DNA of 64,000 nucleotides from Tomocerus qinae (taxonomy: Eukaryota; Arthropoda; Collembola; Entomobryomorpha; Tomoceridae): positions 104,305,812 to 104,369,811 of the forward strand of contig CM034546.1 of NCBI GenBank assembly GCA_020055645.1, in the 5' to 3' direction. The notes under the pieces were generated by a model, which saw nothing but the letters and a program-made list of their open reading frames with translations, ran no database searches and was not told the origin of the DNA. A program made the position numbers and the translations under genes. Shown here piece after piece: positions 55,755-64,000 of the stretch (position 1 is the stretch's first letter; each line of letters begins with the position of its first letter).

Positions 55755-58700
55755 ATTACACAAAAACTGATGGAAATCGTTAATTCAAGGAACGAAACAC
55801 ACACAAATCCTATTTTATGAAATCACAATCACATCCCGGGTAACTCACATATCACATAAAAACGAGGGTGTTCAGTTTGTATCCAAAAATGGATGGTCGT
55901 AAAGACAGCTTAAGAACGAGGCAACTTAGAAATGTTTAGTAAACAATAAATATTGTCGTAGTATGTTTTCTTGTACAGTCTGGTGATTTGAATAGTGTTT
56001 GTAATGAGGAGGGATGAGTTGATGAGTGGAAAGAAGACAGGGAAGTCAACAGGGTTAAAGATAAACTGCAAATGAGAAGGAGGCTGTGGCGAATCCCGCT
56101 ATAAATGTAAGGCTTGGTGTGAGATTTACTTCCGTCCCTAGAAAAGCATTCTCTGATCAAGATCACATTACGTTATCTGAGAAGTACCTGCACTTGTCTT
56201 CTGAATTCCTAAAATATGTATATGCAATTTTGCATTAGTTAACTAGAAGAGGACACGAGTAGCTAAAAGACCCAGAATGTATGTAGGTAAGTCATCATTC
56301 TCATCATGGTGCATTACATTACAGCAAATCTCTGTATAAAAACATAGTACACCTGTATACCGTAGACTATAGAGCCTGACGCATTCGTATTATTGCAAGG
56401 TGGATTTATTTGTACCGTATTCAATGCGTTTCTTGCTCTGACACACAGTTTTTGGCTACACCATTAACGTAATGATAAGCAAAGGTAAAGGGATGACGAG
56501 TAGTCACAGTCAGTGATATGCACTCCACAACAAGCAATTCATACTGCACCACTCTCTATATACATTATAAGGATGTTCTTTTTAGTCAAAGTCAGTGTAA
56601 CCGACAGCAAGCAGTTGGGCTCATCTTCAGTTGGTTTTGGGCTTCTGCGTTGACTTTTCCATGCAAAAAAATCGTTTTGGTAGTGAAAAGAGAATTCGAG
56701 TGAATCCAACCGTTCTCTTCTCTGTTTCCTATTCTATTATACTCTTGTAGTGGATTTGCATTGCACTCATTACATCCATCCTACCCTATCTATCCTACTA
56801 CATGCATAATAAACTGTTTTTAAATTTCTATTTATCCCTACTACATACCAAATGTACAATTCCCCTAAAAACAAAGTCAGTAAACTTCAGACACTTTACG
56901 TAATATTGTTTCCTTATGGTTGACAAACTTTAAGGAGGTAGCTTTTGTAGTAGCAACTACTCAAGATGCGTGCAAATAGCAATGCTAAAGTAAATTACAC
57001 CAGTTGTAAATTCGTAGTAGGTAGTTATAAATGCATCTGAAAAGGAAGTTCAGTGTTTGACTCCTTTTAGTATTCAAATGTCAATGTCAATCAGAGGAAA
57101 CACGTATTCACACGAAATATACAGATTTCGGTCACTCTTATTAACATACTGTTTCAAACAACGTAGTTCCTCTCCAATTTGTAATAAAATACAACATGCT
57201 ATGATTAAAAGAAGAGAACCTCCTTTTTAGAAATTTGCTTTTCAATGCGGATGAAATTGTACTGATTCTGTCACTGGTCAAAATGAAATGTAAGCAATTA
57301 TAGTTGCACCAGTTAACTGAACTTGAATATTTATGTAGTCAAGTGATACTTTTATCACAATGCTTTCTCTTTTCATAATTTTAACTGCCATTCTAAAATC
57401 ATCAACTCTGATATTTAATTCATTACTTCTAGAATTACAGGTCTCTTCATCTTCAGCTTCAGTTCAAACCGCCAAACATATAGAATATTAATTTGGTCCA
57501 ATAAAACATAATAATCTCACATTCTTGTGAATATAGTGAATGTTATGATAATTATAACATTCACAAGTTATGTACGTACTTTCTATATGTTGTGATTAGA
57601 AACTTAAACTTTATGAATTTGATGGTTTTATAAAACTATCTTATCCTCTTTGGTTAGTATTACGGCAGATGAGGTAATATTTACTCGACCCAAGGAGGAA
57701 CAGGTGTTATTGCATGTAGATATCTGTCAGCACTTGTCAGAATCTGAAACTTTCCTGACAAGAAGTACTTCAAATGTAAATAAGCGAATGAAAGTCAGGA
57801 TTAAACTATAACACTAAAATTCTATTTCAAAAGCTTATATAATAGCTATTCCTGTTGAAATAGTTCCAATGAAAACGTAACTTATCTCAATTGTGAATGT
57901 TTTTGTTAAGGAATCAAATCTTAACCATTAGAAGTTATTGAGCAAATCGGTAAATGTGGTTCATTTTCTTATGGTTGGCAAAGGCAATTTGCACGTAGTT
58001 TGTAGAACGTCATCTGTCACTGATATTTACTTAAAATCCGACATTTTTGACATGACAAAATAAAGTATGCCATGTCAAGATAAAAGATTGCAAAATTTGT
58101 GAATTCTCATTTGATTCCAGTTGAGTTGAGATGAGAAGGCAAAGCCACAGCGAGTCGTCTGTCTAGAACTGCAACACCAAAGGTAAGAGTCATTATTCTC
58201 ATTACTTTTAGTACCGTTGCTTTGTCTTTGTTTTATCCATTGATCTGGAAAGCGAGAAAGGCAGACCGTAAATCTTAAATAAGTAAATACTATAAGTGAG
58301 TAGTTGTATAGTATAGACTATTAGCATCAATCCGTCCGACGATCGACTTCTATTGCTCAGCACGAACTAAACAAGAATACATCTCTATATACTTAAATCT
58401 ACGTGCAAGTAGTTATTCTAAAACTAAAAGGGGAATTTCTTTCTCAAATCAGTAGCAGTTACGTAAATTATATATTCGGTACATTTACATCCTATGTTTG
58501 TTGTTAAGCAAAGCAAGTCACTTCACGTCTTGATAACCTCCTCGTAAATAAACCTTCATCGTCAGTCTGAGCTGCACATGAAAGCGGAAGTGTCATAATG
58601 CACTATACAATTTTTTAATACCGAGAAGAGTTACCAAATTTAGGGATTTATGGAGCAGTTGTTCTTGTACCTAGATTGTGTAGCTGTACTTCATGACTGT

Positions 58701-59026
58701 TTTGTTATGCTTTCCTGTGTACATGACTCCTATCATCCAGAAAATTATTGGAGATGGTATATTTCCTTTATTTACTAACTTATAGATACCTACCTACTAA
58801 AATATAGTCTAAATTATTGATTACAGTTACGTTTCAATGATTTACATACGTACAATTAATATTCAGAGTAAATTAAATAGGTTGAATACGGTTTTGAAAG
58901 CCAGGCTGGTTTTTGCGATTTATTAGAAGGTAGACTTTTATGGTGATGCAATAGGGAAAAAAATTCTGTCATATTTAAATTGAAATTTCTTAACAGGCTA
59001 ATTCATTTACAGATTCTTGTCCTAAG
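55755..59026. other. 3.3 kb region between divergent ZP and receptor 2 genes
   Basis: The ZP gene runs left and receptor 2 runs right, so both promoters should lie here. A CAG acceptor at 59010-59012, 14 nt before the receptor 2 ATG, suggests a 5' UTR intron or an unseen upstream exon. A palindrome sits at 57536-57564 (listed separately). No coding exon is recognisable. Confidence 0.5.
57536..57564. repeat. 29-bp perfect-arm palindrome
   Basis: GTGAATGTTAT and its exact reverse complement ATAACATTCAC flank a 7-bp spacer (GATAATT). A related TTGTGAATA lies just upstream and extends the symmetry imperfectly. It could be a hairpin or a dimeric protein-binding site between the two divergent genes; no function is shown. 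Confidence 0.85.
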
Positions 59027-62000
59027 ATGAATATCAAAATGTTTACGACCGAGAATACTTTGTACGACTCTGAGAGTTTAAACAACTATCATCATAAACG
59101 GCATCTACAAAACCTTCATTACTTTGAATGCCGGTCGATCTGCTTCAAACATCAGATGTGCAAGGCTAGTATTGATCTATGTGAGGACTATGATGACAAC
59201 GATCTAGACAAGGAAAATTATTTTTATGGCAATGCCATCAAAACGGAAATCCAAATCAACTCAAAGGGAGGCGATGATCTTTTTGTGACTTTGAGAGTCC
59301 CTTTGATTGTTGGAGCTTGCTTAGGTCTCGTACCCATTTGCGGGGTTTGGAAAAAACAATCAGGATCGCAAAAGTTTAAGTATTAAGCAATTTTGTAATG
59401 GTATCATCTACAAATTTATTTAACAGGAAATAATATCTTAAGGTACTACTGTTGCAGATGGATTCATATTCAAACATTTGTGAACATTATTATCATGTGC
59501 ATGATATTCTGCAATACTATTTTTATTGGAAATAACTTCATCCAAGCTTTCAGTGACTCCAAGAAGAGTTCTGCAGGGTCTGTATCAAAATTGCAATAAT
59601 TTTACAATGCATAATTGCTTGCATTTCGAAACTTATTACATTATTTGCATTCTGTACAGAAGTCTAATAGGGATCCTCGGGGGAATATGGTTCTACGTTG
59701 CTGGAATGCTCGTCTACTTATTCTTTTTACTGCGCTCTGCTGCACTGTGCTCTTATTTTGACTCGTGGAGAAAAACATCGGCAATTATCTCAGAAACGGT
59801 CATCCCGGATATGACTCTATTACGAGATATGAAACTGATCTGCGCTATCGTCCTATTAGATTGCTTTGGAGAAAATGTTCTTTTTCATTTTCATGCCATG
59901 GGACAAGAGAAAATGGACAGGCTGGGTAATACGGTTTCATCATGCTTTTTTGCCTTAATCTGGAACTATAAATTGAAGATTAAGTCAAAAGTACAGCGAA
60001 TGTGTTCAGTATTATTATGGTTAATACTACCAAAGTAATATTCTTTAGTCACGCTATAATAATTCCTAGTGGAACATAAAGAAGAGGATTTCCCAATTTC
60101 TATGCAATTAATGTTCGAAAGGAAAATTTAGTCTAAAATCAACATTTCTTACTCTATTTATCACAGGAATTTGCGTATTGTGACGACTAAAACTGGTCTA
60201 TTGTTATTTCGGTATAAGTTGACGTTGACAGGCAGGCGAAACAGTCGACTGAGTTGGACATTTTAATGTTTTCTATAAATAATAGGTGAACTGACAGTGA
60301 GGGAAGTTCTGGAAGATTACTACAACTCCAACCAGTACATGTTCTACTTTTTCAACTTCAGTCCTGTCATAGCTCTAGCCCATTTGATCACCAACAAATT
60401 TACTTTGTACGCTTGGAATTTCGGCGATGTAATCTTAATGCTAATGGCTCGAGCTCTTTATTCCCGATATGCAGGACTGAACTCTTACCTAGAGGCTCAA
60501 ATGGTACCGGATGGGAGTATTCGGATGATAAAAAAAGGTCAGCGATGTTCTGACAACCTATCCTTATTCACGGCACTTCGTTTTTCCTCTTCATATTTAC
60601 AGTTGTTAGTTTTACGTTTCTTCGATTGACACTTTTGATGTCGCATGCTGAATAAATGTTACTCTACATGAACTACATCTAGCATATCATTAAATTCCCC
60701 GTATTTTTTCAAGAATGCGTCATGGAATCTTTCATTTACTACCAAACATTATGCTTTGCTAGATTTTCGCAGAAAAGCTGAGTATTTTGGTTTAAAATGC
60801 TATGCATAATTTTGGCCAGTTTGTGAATTATACAGTAAACTGATAATTAATTAGATTACACAACAATTTAGGTTTGCTGTTTTATCAAATAAAAATGCTG
60901 CATGTAATAAAGCTAATTGTTAATTCATTGAAAGCAAACAAAATTAGAGGAATCGATAAGGAGCTGTCAGGTTGATAGCTACAACTCAAACTTTGTATTC
61001 TTTTACTACAACTTTCAGGTGCTGTATCTTGGCCGAAAATCCGGCGTAATTTCCTACTCATCACGAAACTTCTCGAAGATGCCAATGACATTTTCGCTCC
61101 GTTAATTTGGCTTTCATACACAACAGACATATTCTTCGTGTGCAATCAGGTGTAATGTGCTCTCTTTACTGTAATTTCGCCAATATAACCTGAAATTATA
61201 TTTTAACCATTAAAATTGTTAAAAGCTATACTTAGGTTTGGCTCCAACAAGAACGACGCTATTGCCCATAAACAAGATCTACGTTGCGTGGTCTCTTGTG
61301 CATCTAACAATGCGAACCTTAGCTGTAAATATGATGGCAGCGAAAATTAATGAGCATGCACACAGAATCTCTCGCATTCTTCAACATTGCTATCCTGAAG
61401 AATACGATAATAACGTAAGATTAAATAAATAAACACTCCAGCTTCCTTCCGCCTTCGATTGTTATTGCGTATTAAATAACCATAATTTTCTAGTGCTTAG
61501 CTGTTGCATGTGTCAGTATCTATGTATAAATCTACCTTAAATATAGGAAATAATTATAGAATTAGTATCTTTTAAGTGCGTAAAAATGAAAAACTGACAA
61601 TAGTAACTTGCATAGTTGGTGTGTGGCATTACAGGCGTTTAAGTAGTAAAAATTTAAAAAGAGCCAATAATCTAAGCCGGAAATTCATTCATAGCTATAA
61701 GTATAGCATTTAATAAATAGGTAAAAAATGTGCTCATCCTTAGCAGATGATTTCTATTTTCTTTTACATTTGTTAGGTACGCACGTTCTTAAAGAGTCTC
61801 ATATCATTTGTCAAGTTATAAATCTTGTTTTTACACTCTATGAATTTCCTAGAGTAAGAACTTAGTGCATGTTGGTAGTTGGTATTTTTACTGTATTGCA
61901 TTGTATAGTAGTTAAACGTTGGTATGCTCATGTTATATAATTCACGTTAGATTGTCTGGTAGCGTAGGTACGTGAAATTACATGGGTGTGTTCAAAAAGC

Positions 62001-63273
62001 ATAGAATAAAAGTAATGCAATGCACATAAACACAAATAAAATAATTGGACGAGACTAATCGTCGACTGACACGTAAACTACATAAGTTGACTGTGACTTT
62101 GACATAATGCATTGTGTCGAATGTATTGCAGGTGAGACGTCTTGAGCGGTTCTTGGGCAGTAGGATCATCGGCATCAGTGGCAACGGATGTTTCATCATC
62201 ACGCGTTCTTTCATACTTATGGTATTGTACTTCAAACTTCAATTATTTTCCTCCATTCTTCAATTTTACAGGGACACTCTTCAATTTATGAAAATATTGA
62301 CAATTTCTACACATAAAAATATGTCTTGCTATGGTTAGCCATAAAGATCATCTTAAGAAAACGTAAAGATGTCATTTATTGTTTCATGTACAATTCTAAT
62401 ACAAAAAAACAGCAGGAAATTTTGGGTAAAGTGACTAAGAATTTATACTGCTTAGAGGTAGGTTTTAATACTCTCCCTGTAGTAAAGGAAACCCAGTAAC
62501 TTTTGTGGTTTGTTGTCATTATGTGAATGATGACACATTATTACTAGTTTATATATTTATATGTATTACATAAAAACCACACAAAGCAGGATCGTTGTTT
62601 TCATTGTCCCTCTTTGTCCTGTGTAATGTGAATACAGTTAAATGTATTACCTACATACACACTAACAGATATTCCATTGACATCCTCAAGGAATTTCAGA
62701 GTACACTATATTGGATGATTTAATGTCTGCCTTCACTCAGAGCATAATCACGATATTGTTATATTACCAATATGAATCAGAGTACCACATTCCTACCTAC
62801 TTGTCATGAAAGTGCTTCTCCAATCCATTATTATTTCAAATTAGTACATTCGCAAGTGTTCGCTTCAGTCATCTCATGGTTTGCTGTTTGACGCAGAATA
62901 AAAGCTTCGTGACAACATTGCACTCTTCGGTTATAGTAATCGCCTCAATCTCAGAGCTATAGGTCAGGATTACGTCAGTTCCTGAATGAACATCATAATG
63001 TGTCACTACAGAACTCGCTACAAATAAGTCGGTAACTAATACAAACCAGAGTTAGTACAGGCACCTTTTGTACACATACAACTACATTTAATTATAAAGT
63101 GTCTTCCATTTATAGATCAAATACACTTGCTACATGTACTTACTAACTGTAAAATTTTGTACACTACATGCATTACAAGATTTTAATGGGTTGTTCTTTT
63201 CTTTCAGATTATCAGTGCTATATTCACCTTGGAAGTCGTGCTTCTGCAAAATGCATCTTTAAATTTTGCTTAG
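59027..63273 (+). CDS. gustatory receptor (7tm_7 family), receptor 2
   Basis: This is a 488-aa receptor from eight coding exons: 59027-59379, 59458-59577, 59660-59925, 60286-60537, 61019-61149, 61226-61414, 62132-62221 and 63208-63273. All introns are GT-AG (76-986 nt), with phases 2,2,1,1,0,0,0. An unusually long acidic N-terminus (about residues 1-87) precedes the Gr start LRVPLIVGACLGLVPICGVW. TM segments follow: TM1 FVNIIIMCMIFCNTIFIG in exon 2, TM2 LGGIWFYVAGMLVYLFFLL, then MKLICAIVLLDCFGENVLF. The C-terminal half shows LLEDANDIFAPLIWLSYTTDIFFVCNQ, IYVAWSLVHLTMRTLAV, RILQHCYPEEY and TLEVVLLQ before the stop. Three phase-0 introns near the C-terminus match the ancestral pattern described for insect Gr genes. 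Exons 3-6 align with receptor 1 exon for exon, including an identical 131-nt exon. The donors GTCTGT (exon 2) and GTGTAA (exon 5) are weak but are the only ones that keep frame. The ligand is unknown. An upstream coding exon cannot be excluded because the frame above the ATG stays open to a possible acceptor. Confidence 0.88.
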
Positions 63274-63292
63274 CAAACTAAACAATTCTTCA

Positions 63293-63298
63293 AATAAA
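63293..63298 (+). promoter_or_regulatory. poly(A) signal of gustatory receptor 2
   Basis: AATAAA begins 20 nt after the TAG stop at 63271-63273. This is close, but typical of a compact 3' UTR, and supports the exon 8 call. Confidence 0.6.
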
Positions 63299-64000
63299 AA
63301 TTACCGTATTTGTTGATACACATTTATTGAATTACGTGATGAGTATGATTTATGTACATTTACATTTGAATATTTAGCTAGTAGTAATAATAAAAGCGTG
63401 ATTTATTAATGCACAGTAATTCTACAATAGTTTCTTTTTATTGTAATTTATTATTTATCACTAGATGATTCAGGGTCGGGTTTGCCACTTCATTACTCAC
63501 TAGTACTAAAATTGGCAAAACAAAAGTTATAAACATACCAGGTTTCTCTGCATTCATTTTAAGTAAAAAATCGTCATGCTGGGAAATAAATAAGATCCTT
63601 TCGCACAAAAAGAGTATGACCGAATTCTATTTGCAATTTATTAAAAAATGATAATTAGTTTGGATATGCCATTTTTTTTCTCCGTATAGGCTATAATGGT
63701 GGGTTTGCACTTATACTTTAACAAGTTGCTTCAATGATGCCAGGACATTTAAATGTCCTTCCAAGGAAAGAGCAAACAATAGCTTATTGTATCCTATGAT
63801 TTGAAGGTACAGATTACTGTCAAACCTTATTTTATCCACCAATAGAATGACGACTAAAATCACACCTTCTTGTCTTGAAGTATTGTAACATTTATAAATA
63901 AACCCTTAAGGTTACACTTTGGCCCTGCATAGCAACCACAGGGGACTATCAAAATGCATGTTAAAAAATCTTTTACATCGACTATTATAACTTCCGGAGG
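63299..64000. other. window end, nothing recognisable
   Basis: About 700 bp beyond receptor 2. No coding exon, repeat or RNA gene is recognisable. Confidence 0.5.

Overview
The window looks like nuclear DNA from an arthropod. It is A+T-rich (roughly two thirds by eye), its genes have spliced exons with GT-AG introns, many of them only 70-130 nt long, and it carries two seven-transmembrane gustatory-type receptors (7tm_7 family) whose C-terminal intron pattern matches that known from arthropod Gr genes. A cuticle-type transmembrane ZP-domain protein fits the same assignment. I cannot name the species. There are no bacterial operons, phage genes, CRISPR arrays, or rRNA or tRNA genes that I can see.

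Layout: positions 1 to about 27,866 are a long stretch with no recognisable gene. Then, on the minus strand, comes a complete CDKL1/4-type protein kinase (27867-31281, 4 coding exons, 366 aa), whose 2.2 kb first intron holds two unrelated foldback (inverted-repeat) elements. About 11.7 kb without a recognisable gene follows. Next is a small minus-strand gene of two filamin Ig repeats (42967-43812), either an independent 190-aa protein or the 3' end of something longer. Then come a minus-strand gustatory receptor (45819-47849, 6 coding exons, 471 aa) and a minus-strand ZP-domain membrane protein (50259-55754, 10 coding exons, 581 aa, with one GC-AG intron). A second gustatory receptor lies on the plus strand (59027-63273, 8 coding exons, 488 aa).

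The two receptors are distant paralogues that share four intron positions with identical phases (1,1,0,0), and they flank the ZP gene. The other genes do not form an obvious pathway. CDKL kinases act in cilia and signalling, filamin repeats in actin scaffolding, ZP proteins in apical extracellular matrix or cuticle attachment, and Gr proteins in contact chemosensation. All gene models were built by reading splice sites and joining frames by hand. Each one closes in frame from start to stop, but none has transcript support here.
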